Origin: Paenibacillus borealis
GTDB lineage: Bacteria; Bacillota; Bacilli; Paenibacillales; Paenibacillaceae
Length of the DNA: 64,000 nt
Direction: 5' to 3'
NCBI RefSeq assembly: GCF_000758665.1
Contig: NZ_CP009285.1
Coordinates: forward strand, 6,324,001 to 6,388,000
Both the position numbers and the translations under genes were made by a program. The first letter of the stretch is position 1; each line of letters begins with the position of its first letter. The notes beneath the pieces were generated by a model. It had not been told where the DNA came from, ran no database searches, and saw only the letters and a program-made list of their open reading frames with translations. Shown here one piece after another: positions 25,698-33,730 of the stretch.

Positions 25698-26798
25698 CTA
25701 TTTCTTCACAATAGCGGTAATCTCGTCGTCAAAGGCATGGCTCCAAATCGTGGACACATCAACCGTATCAGGCAGCAGCCCTAAATCCGTGAAGATGTCG
25801 GCAATATCCTGCTGTGAAGCGATCGACTGATCCGAGATGGTCTCCAGTGCCAGCGGACGCTGCTTGTCACCGTTCACCAGGGTGTCCAGCACTTCAGCCT
25901 GTTTCTGATTCGTATTCTTGGCCGTGATCTCTGCCCATTGCTCCTGGTTACCCTGGGTCCAGGTATAGTAACGGGTTAACCGTTCCAGGAAGTCAGCTAT
26001 GGCGGCATGCTTAACCGGATCGTCAATGGACTTCACGTTGGCGCTGACCGGGAAATTACCGGACAGAATGTCTGCTGCACTGGCGAGTGTCGTGGCCCCG
26101 TTCTGGCGCGCTGCGATAATGGAATTGCCATAGCTGGCCAGCGCGTCCACCTTGCCGCCAACCAGTGCGCTCAGCCCTTCGGCTGTCGTCAGCTTAACCG
26201 GCTCAATATCCTTCCAGGTCAGGCCGGCGCCTTCCAGCATCTTGACCAGGAAATACTGTGCGGTCGTATTCGGCACGTAAGCTATTCTTTTGCCCTTCAG
26301 CTCTGCTACGGTGGTCACCTTGGAACCCTTAGGGATCACCAGCTCCTGATTCAGCGTATTCCACCGCTGGACGCCGATCACATTGAAATTCCCCTGATTG
26401 GCCGCCTGCGAGGCGAAGATCGGCGGGATTTCACTCGTAATGGCGAAGTCCAGCTGATCTGCGGCAATCGCTTCAAGCTCCAGATTGCCGCCCTGGAAGA
26501 CACTGAACTCCAGTTTGTACGGCGTATCCAGGAGTCCGGCCGCCTTGAAGCCTTCCTCCCATTCCGACCAGCCCACCTGGCCAATCCGCAGCGTAACTCC
26601 GCTGAGATCAGCTTCCGGTGATGCCGGACTTGCCGGTGCAGCCGTGGCGGCAGGTTCCGCTGTAGCAGCAGGTTCAGCCGAAGGCGAAACTGCCGCCGCA
26701 CTGCCCGAATTGCCGCAGCCGCTGGCTGCCAGCGCCAGGACGAGTAATGGCATGAACAGCATGGAGCGTCTGAATCCGTCTGTCTTTATGATTTTCAT
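25698..26798 (-). CDS. Aliphatic sulfonate-type solute-binding lipoprotein (SsuA-like)
   Basis: 366 residues with a lipoprotein signal (LALAASGC) and an Ala/Pro/Glu spacer. The core shows the SsuA/TauA/ThiY pattern: LRIGQVGWSEW, FSVFQGGNLELEAIAADQLD, FAITSEIPPIFASQ and GKRIAYVPNTTAQYFL. It binds ligand for the SsuBC-like transporter. No SsuD/SsuE monooxygenase lies nearby, so the ligand may not be an ordinary alkanesulfonate. The ATG at 26798 is used because an earlier GTG lies inside the AAGGTGG ribosome site. Confidence 0.92.
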   Translation of the reverse strand: MKIIKTDGFRRSMLFMPLLVLALAASGCGNSGSAAAVSPSAEPAATAEPAATAAPASPASPEADLSGVTLRIGQVGWSEWEEGFKAAGLLDTPYKLEFSVFQGGNLELEAIAADQLDFAITSEIPPIFASQAANQGNFNVIGVQRWNTLNQELVIPKGSKVTTVAELKGKRIAYVPNTTAQYFLVKMLEGAGLTWKDIEPVKLTTAEGLSALVGGKVDALASYGNSIIAARQNGATTLASAADILSGNFPVSANVKSIDDPVKHAAIADFLERLTRYYTWTQGNQEQWAEITAKNTNQKQAEVLDTLVNGDKQRPLALETISDQSIASQQDIADIFTDLGLLPDTVDVSTIWSHAFDDEITAIVKK

Positions 26799-26864
26799 CT
26801 TTAGATCTACCACCTTTTGAAATATAAAATATTATGGGATATTAACCCCGTCCGCGTTCCGCCT

Positions 26865-27974
26865 TTATTTACCAATGCTTGTGCTAAAAGAAACGATATT
26901 CTTCAGCGCCTGACGGCCTAGTTCATCTGCGGCTCTAATCGCTGTCTCCACGCTGCCGCTGTCATACGGAAAGGCAAAACCTCCCGGTGCCGGAACGATT
27001 TCACTGCCTTCAGCAACACGGATGATCTGCGGCTCTCTGTCAATGCCCAGCTCCGCAAGCGTGACAGGCAGTTCATAGCGGAGCAGCGTACTGATCAGCT
27101 CATGAATGTCTTCCCTGCCTTCCAGCAATGACTGGATAATCAGGCAGAAGCCTACCTTCTCCCCATGCAGCGAAGACTTCGTCTCCTCCAGATGGGTCAG
27201 GCTGTCATGAATGGCATGGGCCACCAGTGCGCGCCTCTTGCCCGCACCTACTGTACCTGCCAGCCCTGTCAGCACAATGATCGCATCAACCACTTCCTTG
27301 AACGCTTCGCCAGAAGCACCAGTCTCTGCCTGCCGGCAGGCTGCCTCGCCGCTCCGCCCGATAATCTCAAGCGCCAGCCGGGCGGGATGCAGACTGAGCT
27401 GGATATCCAGTCCGCCTTCCCCGTCCTGCAAGTTCAGGGCTACTTCATACCATTTCGCCAAGGTATCCCCAATCCCCGAAGCTAAATAACGCCTGGGGGC
27501 TTCCGCCAGAACTGCTGTATCAGCGACAATCACACGGGGAGAGGCTTTCAGGAACAGCGCCCCATCCGCTCTGCCTTCATCATCATGCAGGATCGTCAGA
27601 GCCGACCAGGCAGCGCAGGTAGCCGCGATTGTAGGGACGGTGACCACAGGAAGTTCGAGACGTTCACCCACGGCCTTGACCAGATCCAGCACCTTGCCGC
27701 CGCCGGCTCCCACGATGAAATCAGGCGCGGCTGCGGAGAGCTTATTCGCATAATGTTCGATATTCACCAGGGTAACCTCACCTGTATTGATCTCTACAAC
27801 AACCTCAATGCCTTCCGCCTTCAGGCTGGCCTCAAGGGTTGCTCCTGTCCGCTTCAGCGCGGTCTCTCCGCCAATCAGATACGCTCTGCGGCCATACTGG
27901 CGGGTCAAGGCTCCCAGGCGCTGCAGTGCGCCCGGCTCGTTCACGTAGAGATCCGGTGATTTAAATGTCAGCAT
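26865..27974 (-). CDS. Iron-containing alcohol dehydrogenase family (GldA/HcxA-like)
   Basis: 369 residues. The nucleotide-binding GAGGGKVLDLVKA and PTIAATCAAWSALT match the glycerol-dehydrogenase-like branch. Likely metal ligands are the Asp in SGIGDTLAKWYE and the His residues in HAIHDSLTHLEE and SLHGEKVGF. These enzymes oxidise or reduce small hydroxy or keto compounds with NAD(P). Its place between GHR genes and a sulfonate-type importer suggests handling of the carbon skeleton left after desulfurisation or transamination. That is inference. Confidence 0.88.
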   Translation of the reverse strand: MLTFKSPDLYVNEPGALQRLGALTRQYGRRAYLIGGETALKRTGATLEASLKAEGIEVVVEINTGEVTLVNIEHYANKLSAAAPDFIVGAGGGKVLDLVKAVGERLELPVVTVPTIAATCAAWSALTILHDDEGRADGALFLKASPRVIVADTAVLAEAPRRYLASGIGDTLAKWYEVALNLQDGEGGLDIQLSLHPARLALEIIGRSGEAACRQAETGASGEAFKEVVDAIIVLTGLAGTVGAGKRRALVAHAIHDSLTHLEETKSSLHGEKVGFCLIIQSLLEGREDIHELISTLLRYELPVTLAELGIDREPQIIRVAEGSEIVPAPGGFAFPYDSGSVETAIRAADELGRQALKNIVSFSTSIGK

Positions 27975-27998
27975 ACATTCCCTTCCTTTCCTTTGCTT

Positions 27999-28961
27999 TC
28001 AGCTATGACGCCCATGCGGAGTGTTCCACTGGCTGAGATCCGGTCCTTTGGGCAGAATCCGGTACGGATTGGAGCCCTCAGCAGCCAGAAGCACGGATAA
28101 ATGATAATGCCGTTTGATGGCGTCAAAATCGGTTGTATCTCCAAAGCCCGGAGTCTGGTATAAATCCCTGGCATACGCCCATAGATGGCGGTAATCGGCC
28201 AGCCGCTGCCGGTTCGCACGGAATGCCGTGTAATAAGCGATATCGAAGCGCGCTAGTGTAGTGTACAGGCGCACATCGGAATCGGTCAGCTGATCCCCGA
28301 ACAAGTAGCGGCTGATAGAGAGACGTTCCTCAAGTTCATTGAGCCGCTCGAATAAGGTGTGATAAGCTGCCTCATAGGCTTCCTGCGAACGGGCAAACCC
28401 GGCCTTGTATACACCGTTGTTCACATCATGGAAGATCTGTCCGTTCAGCTCATCGATCTCTGCCCGCAGATGCAGGGGATACAAATCGGGCGCATCCTGC
28501 TTATGCAGCGGAGCCCAGGCGGTCTCCAGGTGATTGGTCAGCTTAAAATAATCATTCTGGACTACCTTCCCAGTCGCGATTTCTACAACCGCCGGAACCG
28601 TAGGGCGCCCCGTATAACCGGGATCAGCAGCCAGATAAGCCTCACTCAGGTAGCGGATGCCCAGCACCGGGTCCTTCCCATCCTCATCCAGCGTAAAAGC
28701 CCAGTCGGTATGCGGAAGAGCCGGCCGGAGCGGGTCCACCGTGCCCAGGCTGATGGCTTCCTCCAGTCCAAGCAGCCGCCGGACAATGACCGCGCGGTGG
28801 GCCCAGGGGCAGGCTGCCGACCAGATTAGCCGGTACCGGCCTTGCTCCACGGGAAGCTCATCAGGACTATCGCCGAATGCAGCAGAGAAACGGTTAGTCT
28901 GTCTAACAAAAGCACCAGTCACAGCAATTTCTGCCGGGGAAGTCTGAATTTGATTACTCAA
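27999..28961 (-). CDS. Glutathionyl-hydroquinone reductase-like protein C
   Basis: 320 residues with the canonical motif AACPWAHRAVIVRR (Cys51), GRPTVPAVVEI, NNGVYKAGFARSQ and LFGDQLTDSDVRLYTTLARFD. The TTG start overlaps the stop of gene D by four bases, with GGAGG nine bases upstream, so C and D are translated together. Confidence 0.93.
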   Translation of the reverse strand: MSNQIQTSPAEIAVTGAFVRQTNRFSAAFGDSPDELPVEQGRYRLIWSAACPWAHRAVIVRRLLGLEEAISLGTVDPLRPALPHTDWAFTLDEDGKDPVLGIRYLSEAYLAADPGYTGRPTVPAVVEIATGKVVQNDYFKLTNHLETAWAPLHKQDAPDLYPLHLRAEIDELNGQIFHDVNNGVYKAGFARSQEAYEAAYHTLFERLNELEERLSISRYLFGDQLTDSDVRLYTTLARFDIAYYTAFRANRQRLADYRHLWAYARDLYQTPGFGDTTDFDAIKRHYHLSVLLAAEGSNPYRILPKGPDLSQWNTPHGRHS

Positions 28962-29938
28962 CGGGAATACCCTCCTTTTAAATGTGAGCGTCTATGGGGA
29001 GCCGCCCAGTCCCGTTCATCGGGACCTAGCGGATAAATGCCGTACGGGTTGCGGGCAAATCCCCTTAAGTGAGGGGAGGCATGATAGCTGCTGCGGATCG
29101 CCGCCAGACCGGTGGTGTCGCCAAAGCCGGGAAGCTGGTACAGATCCCTCGCATATCCCCACAGATTCGGGAAATCGGTCAGGCGGCTGCGGTTCGTGTT
29201 AAACACCGTGTAATAAGCCGCATCGAACCGGACGAGCGTGGTATAGAGCCGGACATCGGAATCTGTAATGAAATCCCCGAAAAGATAACGGCTGCGCTCA
29301 AGGCGCTGCTCCAGCTCATCCAGCCGGTCAAACAGTGCATCAAACGCCTGCTCATACGCCGCCTGGGAATGGGCAAAGCCGGCTTTATACACCCCGCTGT
29401 TGATATCTCTGAAGATAATGTCATTCAGCGTGTCAATTTCGCTGCGGAGCCGCTGCGGATACAGGTCAGGTGCCCCCTCCTTATGAAAAGGGGCCCATAC
29501 CGTCTCCAGGTAGTTCGTCAGCCTGAAGTAATCGCTGTTCACGCCCCGTCCTGTCTGCACATCCACGATAATGGGTACAGTGGGACGCCCCTTATATCCA
29601 GGGTCCTCCGCATCGTAAATCTCTTTGATGTAGCGGATGCCCAGTACAGGATCAACACCGCCCGCGTCCAGCGAGAACTCCCAGCCGTATGCCGTGCGGA
29701 AATGGCTGGCTGTACCCAGGCTGATGGCTTCTTCTAGGCCCAGCAGCCTGCGGACAATCACTGCGCGGTGGGCGTAGGGACAGGCCTTCATCCAGAGCAG
29801 CCGGTAGCGGCCGGGCTGGGGCCGGTGTTCACCCGGACTGTAGCCGAACGGGACGGTGAACAGGTTGGCCTGCGGCTCAAAGGAGCCGTCCGCTTTCAAT
29901 TCAGTTGCAAATACGGGGTGCTTCTTATTCACACTCAT
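28958..29938 (-). CDS. Glutathionyl-hydroquinone reductase-like protein D, CPYA variant
   Basis: 326 residues of GHR type, but the active site reads KACPYAHRAVIVRR (Cys53). Tyr replaces the Trp of CPWA, as in omega-class GSTs. It also has GRPTVPIIVDV, SGVYKAGFAHSQ and LFGDFITDSDVRLYTTLVRFD. It is the first gene of the 14-gene same-strand cluster, with AAGGAGATGAC before the ATG. A divergent AraC-family gene lies upstream. Confidence 0.92.
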   Translation of the reverse strand: MSVNKKHPVFATELKADGSFEPQANLFTVPFGYSPGEHRPQPGRYRLLWMKACPYAHRAVIVRRLLGLEEAISLGTASHFRTAYGWEFSLDAGGVDPVLGIRYIKEIYDAEDPGYKGRPTVPIIVDVQTGRGVNSDYFRLTNYLETVWAPFHKEGAPDLYPQRLRSEIDTLNDIIFRDINSGVYKAGFAHSQAAYEQAFDALFDRLDELEQRLERSRYLFGDFITDSDVRLYTTLVRFDAAYYTVFNTNRSRLTDFPNLWGYARDLYQLPGFGDTTGLAAIRSSYHASPHLRGFARNPYGIYPLGPDERDWAAPHRRSHLKGGYSR

Positions 29939-29993
29939 GTCATCTCCTTAACCATGGCCCAAATGTATATGTACTTACTGCCAGAATCCGCAG

Positions 29994-30031
29994 ATTATAT
30001 CCGACTAACTTCATCGATTTATATGATTATA
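29994..30031 (-). promoter_or_regulatory. Candidate activator-dependent promoter(s) of the GHR/ABC cluster
   Basis: Two minus-strand TATAAT boxes (29994-29999 and 30026-30031) stand 56 and 88 bases before the first gene. Neither has a recognisable -35 box 16-18 bases upstream, which fits activation by the divergent AraC-type protein. Confidence 0.35.
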
Positions 30032-30089
30032 TGGTGATTAGGAGCATAGTTATAGTAAAAACCGGAACCTCCGTTCACATTTTGTCTGC

Positions 30090-30118
30090 TTGACATAGGT
30101 AGCGGCAGTGGTTTTAAT
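30090..30118 (+). promoter_or_regulatory. Sigma-A promoter of the AraC-family gene
   Basis: TTGACA (30090-30095), a 17-base spacer and TTTAAT (30113-30118), about 70 bases before the chosen start. Confidence 0.65.
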
Positions 30119-30188
30119 GTGAATATCTCTTTTAATACTTATAATTCGCATGGATAAAATAGGTTTTAAGAGAAAAGGGGGAGTTAAG

Positions 30189-31028
30189 TTGAATGTGAAT
30201 GCAAGACCGTCCATGCTGTATAAGCCCTTCCAGCCAAACTTTGAAAAGATGCTGCACTCCTATTCCGACTACAGGGCTTCCTTGACCGCGCCATTCGGCG
30301 GCGGCATTCAATTTTATGGCTTTTACATGGATGACACGAACGTCAATCAAATGTTTGTCATCCCGGAAGGCTGCATGAGTCTTGTCATTTGCTGTTATCC
30401 GGATCACCCGTCAGCCAACATATGCGGCACGTTGTACAAAGGCAGACAGGGGCTTTTTGTCCGTTCGGAGTGTGAGTACTTTGTGATTCGTTTTTTGCCG
30501 GGGTATGCGGAGCATTTCTTTCGTTTTCCTATAGGTGAATTTAGCGAATTGGAGATTCCGGTCGGGGACGTTCTCCCGCATGCCGCAGAATTGCTGGAGC
30601 GGGTGGTAGCGAAGAATACGTTTCATGAACGTGTCCAGGCATTCGAGGATTTCTATGGAACCTATATGCGTGACCGGCTGGAAATCCCCCGGCTGATTGA
30701 ATATTTGACGGATCAGATCATCTGCAGCCGCGGTACACTGCATGTCAACGATTTGTCGCAGGATACGGGATATTCCAGCCGCTATTTGATCAAAGCCTTC
30801 GAGCGGTATATCGGGGCCTCCCCCAAGCTGTTCAGCCGGATCATCCGCTTCCAGCATGTGCTGGAATCCTTGGAGAATAAGCATTACAAAGAAACGCTGG
30901 AGCAAATCTCCGAGCTCGGTTATTTCGATCAGAACCACTTCATTAAAGAGTTCAAAGAATTCAGTCTGACCACACCCAAAAAGTATATCATCAAAGGAAC
31001 TACGGGGAATTTGACGGATGAATCTTAA
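30189..31028 (+). CDS. AraC-family transcriptional regulator
   Basis: 279 residues. The N-terminal half is an AraC-type sensing domain (GGGIQFYGFYMD, FVIPEGCMSLVICC). The C-terminal two helix-turn-helix motifs include LSQDTGYSSRYLIKAFERYIG and ISELGYFDQNHFIKEFKEF. The TTG at 30189 is chosen because AGGGGGAG lies five bases upstream; in-frame ATGs further upstream have poor sites. It is divergent from the 14-gene cluster and is the obvious candidate regulator. The effector is unknown. Confidence 0.88.
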   Translation: MNVNARPSMLYKPFQPNFEKMLHSYSDYRASLTAPFGGGIQFYGFYMDDTNVNQMFVIPEGCMSLVICCYPDHPSANICGTLYKGRQGLFVRSECEYFVIRFLPGYAEHFFRFPIGEFSELEIPVGDVLPHAAELLERVVAKNTFHERVQAFEDFYGTYMRDRLEIPRLIEYLTDQIICSRGTLHVNDLSQDTGYSSRYLIKAFERYIGASPKLFSRIIRFQHVLESLENKHYKETLEQISELGYFDQNHFIKEFKEFSLTTPKKYIIKGTTGNLTDES

Positions 31029-31032
31029 GGGC

Positions 31033-31506
31033 TTATTTCAGATATTCTTTCCATGCGGCGCCAAGCTCCGCGGTGTATCGGGTCAGCCGTAAGCTGATCT
31101 CGGTGCGCATCACATCACGCGTAAGTCCGAACCGTTCCTGATATCCCCGGCAAAAGATTTTGTGATACACCAGGAACTCCTCCTGCTCATCGGGCAGCAC
31201 TCTGATATTGCGCTGCTTCAGCTCTTTTTGCAGCTGGTAGGTGTCCTGCATGATCCGGCGCTGTATCGCTTGCCCCGCTATCAGAAAGGCGCGCTTAAGG
31301 ATGCTGCCGGAGAGCTCAATCTCCTTCAGGCTTCTGGCGACCATGGTATCTATGTAAGGAAGCAAAATGAGGTCACGCACCATCGTCCGCTCCTCCACTG
31401 TTATCATTCTTCTGACCGTATCCTCCTGCTTCTCCTCAAACTGGTCTACATGCTCGCTCATTAACATTTTGGTTTTCCACCGCTCATTTCCGTTTAATTT
31501 GCTCAC
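31033..31506 (-). CDS. YolD-like/unknown protein of the translesion polymerase cassette
   Basis: 157 residues, mostly helical and charged. The N-terminal RWKTKMLMSEHVDQFEEKQE loosely resembles YolD-like proteins, which accompany Y-family polymerases in Bacillota. The start overlaps the polymerase stop by four bases, so it belongs to that operon. I cannot assign a biochemical role. Confidence 0.7.
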   Translation of the reverse strand: MSKLNGNERWKTKMLMSEHVDQFEEKQEDTVRRMITVEERTMVRDLILLPYIDTMVARSLKEIELSGSILKRAFLIAGQAIQRRIMQDTYQLQKELKQRNIRVLPDEQEEFLVYHKIFCRGYQERFGLTRDVMRTEISLRLTRYTAELGAAWKEYLK

Positions 31507-32762
31507 TTATAATGACCTCCAATCTGTTCGGCCCGTTCCAGCGCAACTCCGGATTCCAGCAAAGAGGATGCGCGGATAAGCGCCCGGCTGCCGTATCTGG
31601 TTTTGATCTGATCCACTGCCTGTTCTCTGTTGTAAGTGCGGATACGGTCATCGAATAAAGTGAGCTGCATGACACTGTCATCGGTCAGCTGGGATATAGA
31701 TATCGCCAGGCGGCTTAGCGGCATCCCCGTCCAATGATCCACAAACAAGCGGTAGGCCGCCGCTGCCACCTCATGCGTTAAAGACGAGGGCTCCGGCAGT
31801 GTCATTTGTCTGCTGTAGGAGTTAGATTTGTTGCCGTCCGTCTCTGCTACCGCGATAGACACCACCGACCCCATATACCGGTATTTCCGTGCCCGCTGGC
31901 ACACCTCGATCACCAGTTCCAGCAATACCACTTCAATCTCCGGCAGCCGAGTATAGAGATTCCAGCGCAGCGCCTTCCCGTGCCCCACCGACTTAATCTG
32001 GTGCCGAATCCCGGTAACGACCGGGCTGGGATCTATGCCGCGCGCCGTCTGCCAATAATATTCCGCTTGAATATCGCTCTGCTTGCCCATGGTTGTGCGC
32101 ATTCTCCGCTTGAACTCCCCCAGCTCCATCCGGGCAATATCGCCAATCGTGGTAATCCCCATACGGTAAAAATTCTTGGTCATCCGTCCAGCCACCATGA
32201 ACATTTCATGCACCGGCAGCGGCCAGAGCTCTGTGTCGATATTGTCGTAATCCAGCCTGAAGACCCCGTCCTTCTGCTTCTTGGCAAAGTTATTGGCCAT
32301 CTTGGCCAGGATTTTGGTCGGTCCGGTCCCCACCCGGGTCCACACCCCCGTAGATAACAGGACATGATGCTGGATGGAGCGAATCATCTCCGGCAGACCT
32401 TCTCCAAACACACTCAACGAACCCGTCACATCCAAAAACTGCTCATCAATGCTGAAGGCCTCAACCTGGTCGGTATACCCCTTATAGATTTCTGAAATCA
32501 TCAACGAAACCTTAATATACGTACTCATCCGCGGGCGGATCACTACGAGATCCCGGCATTTGGTCATGGCTTCACCCACGCGGGATGCGGTGGTTACACC
32601 ATGAGATTTGGCGATAGGGCAGGCAGCCAGGACAATACCGTTCATCCGCGTAGGATCGCCGACGGCGACAGGCTTATCTTTATACTCGGGGTGAGCAGCC
32701 TTTTCGACACTTGCATAGAAGGATTGGCAATCCGAGAGCAGAATGATCCGGTCTTTAGGCAT
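31503..32762 (-). CDS. Y-family translesion DNA polymerase (UvrX/YqjW type)
   Basis: 419 residues. The catalytic palm has LLSDCQSFYASVEKAAHPEY, with the metal-binding Asp and the FYASVE steric-gate region. SIDEQFLDVTG holds the second acidic pair. GVGTGPTKILAKMANNFAKK is the fingers and HhH region. A little-finger domain follows. Such polymerases bypass DNA damage at a cost in fidelity. The gene overlaps the upstream small gene by eight bases. Two LexA-like boxes around the operon promoter indicate SOS control. Confidence 0.93.
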   Translation of the reverse strand: MPKDRIILLSDCQSFYASVEKAAHPEYKDKPVAVGDPTRMNGIVLAACPIAKSHGVTTASRVGEAMTKCRDLVVIRPRMSTYIKVSLMISEIYKGYTDQVEAFSIDEQFLDVTGSLSVFGEGLPEMIRSIQHHVLLSTGVWTRVGTGPTKILAKMANNFAKKQKDGVFRLDYDNIDTELWPLPVHEMFMVAGRMTKNFYRMGITTIGDIARMELGEFKRRMRTTMGKQSDIQAEYYWQTARGIDPSPVVTGIRHQIKSVGHGKALRWNLYTRLPEIEVVLLELVIEVCQRARKYRYMGSVVSIAVAETDGNKSNSYSRQMTLPEPSSLTHEVAAAAYRLFVDHWTGMPLSRLAISISQLTDDSVMQLTLFDDRIRTYNREQAVDQIKTRYGSRALIRASSLLESGVALERAEQIGGHYK

Positions 32763-32952
32763 ACTTCTGCCCCCGTACCGGATGCCACGACAAGATGCTG
32801 TCCATCAGGAAAACACGGGGCAGGCCGGTGCTCAGACAGGTAGCCCGTATGCGGCCGTCCCGAATCCCGTGTACTTCAATCTTCCGCTGTGTAATCTTGC
32901 CCGCTTTGTCCAGGTATATCATTTCAATCGTTTGGCCGATGCTCATTTTCAT
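32755..32952 (-). CDS. Short WYL-like protein heading the translesion operon
   Basis: 65 residues. IEMIYLDKAGKITQRKIEV with IRATCLSTGLPRVFLMDSIL resembles the core of a WYL domain, a nucleic-acid or nucleotide-sensing beta-barrel seen in DNA-damage regulators. There is no helix-turn-helix. ATG 32952 is chosen from GGAGG nine bases upstream. It may sense DNA damage or aid the polymerase; function unproven. Confidence 0.78.
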   Translation of the reverse strand: MKMSIGQTIEMIYLDKAGKITQRKIEVHGIRDGRIRATCLSTGLPRVFLMDSILSWHPVRGQKYA

Positions 32953-32976
32953 GACTGATCGCCTCCGGTATAATAA

Positions 32977-32988
32977 GAACATTTGTTT
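32977..32988. promoter_or_regulatory. LexA (DinR) box 1 of the translesion operon
   Basis: The plus strand reads AGAACATTTGTTTG, 12 of 14 positions of the Bacillus consensus CGAACRNRYGTTYG. It lies just downstream of the -10 box, near the transcription start. Confidence 0.65.
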
Positions 32989-32990
32989 GT

Positions 32991-33020
32991 ATTATAACCA
33001 GGATTAAGTTTTTTAAGCAA
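32991..33020 (-). promoter_or_regulatory. Sigma-A promoter of the translesion operon
   Basis: On the minus strand TTGCTT (33015-33020), an 18-base spacer, then TATAAT (32991-32996). It is bracketed by the two LexA-like boxes. Confidence 0.6.
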
Positions 33021-33030
33021 TGGTAAAATA

Positions 33031-33042
33031 GAACAGGCGTTC
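33031..33042. promoter_or_regulatory. LexA (DinR) box 2 of the translesion operon
   Basis: GAACAGGCGTTC has the full GAAC-N4-GTTC core, and AGAACAGGCGTTCT matches 12 of 14 consensus positions. It lies about ten bases upstream of the -35 box. Between here and 33430 I see no gene. Confidence 0.7.
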
Positions 33043-33429
33043 TTGTTTGTTATTGGTAGCTTATGCGTCGCGGATAATTATTAGAACCGGCTAGAAGAGG
33101 AATGGGCCGGGGGCAGGCAACAGTGAGGACCATAAGGACTGGGAATACGGTGAAACCCGGGGCGCATCCAAAAAGCAGGCTTATAAATTTTCCTTTTTTT
33201 GTCTTCGTCTTTATGCGTAATGATGCTACGGAATTCCTGGTAAAAATCGGATAAAGCATTTCTGATAATTCAGAAAGCTATATAGGCTAAACTTAAGATT
33301 TCAACATAAACCCATCCTTCACGAATGTAAAATATCTGGACTGCGAGGTGGCTGATGTTGACGCAAGAATTCCTTAATCCATCGATATCTGTGGCAGAGA
33401 TCAGGAGGTTTTTTATAGAATCCTGCACA

Positions 33430-33730
33430 TAATACAACATTTTCCTCAGCCTATCGGCCCAAATCCAACATTGTTGTATAAACTTCCATGACGCCTCGGC
33501 GTCACCCCCTAGAATGAAAATAGGTACTCCCTATGTTTCTATACCTAAAACCTGGAAAAACTAAAGATAACAAATCTGTGGACGAGCATTTATTGGGGCC
33601 AAAAACCCTGTTGTATAAACTGTCCTATTGCGACTCTCAGGCACCGCCTATTGCACATCAAAGTGCGTGTATAAAATTCTAAACGAATGAGCGCATGATT
33701 TGTGAATTGACAGGAAAGTAGGATAGATTC
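33430..33730 (+). ncRNA. Candidate bridge-RNA region of the IS110 element
   Basis: IS110 elements carry a structured guide (bridge) RNA in a non-coding end; in the IS621-like group it lies 5' of the transposase. This stretch has a perfect hairpin TGACGCCTCGGCGTCA (33489-33504), a small ATAGG/CCTAT hairpin near 33520, and a direct repeat TGTTGTATAAACT (33472 and 33609) whose inverse ATACAACA occurs near 33432. The structure is visible; the assignment is inference. Confidence 0.35.

Noticed and set aside
24103..26798. Complete alkanesulfonate utilisation operon (ssuABCD)
   Set aside because: No SsuD monooxygenase or SsuE flavin reductase gene is present in the cluster.
33050..33259. 69-residue minus-strand frame upstream of the IS110 element
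   Set aside because: No ribosome site and no family, and it starts within low-complexity sequence.
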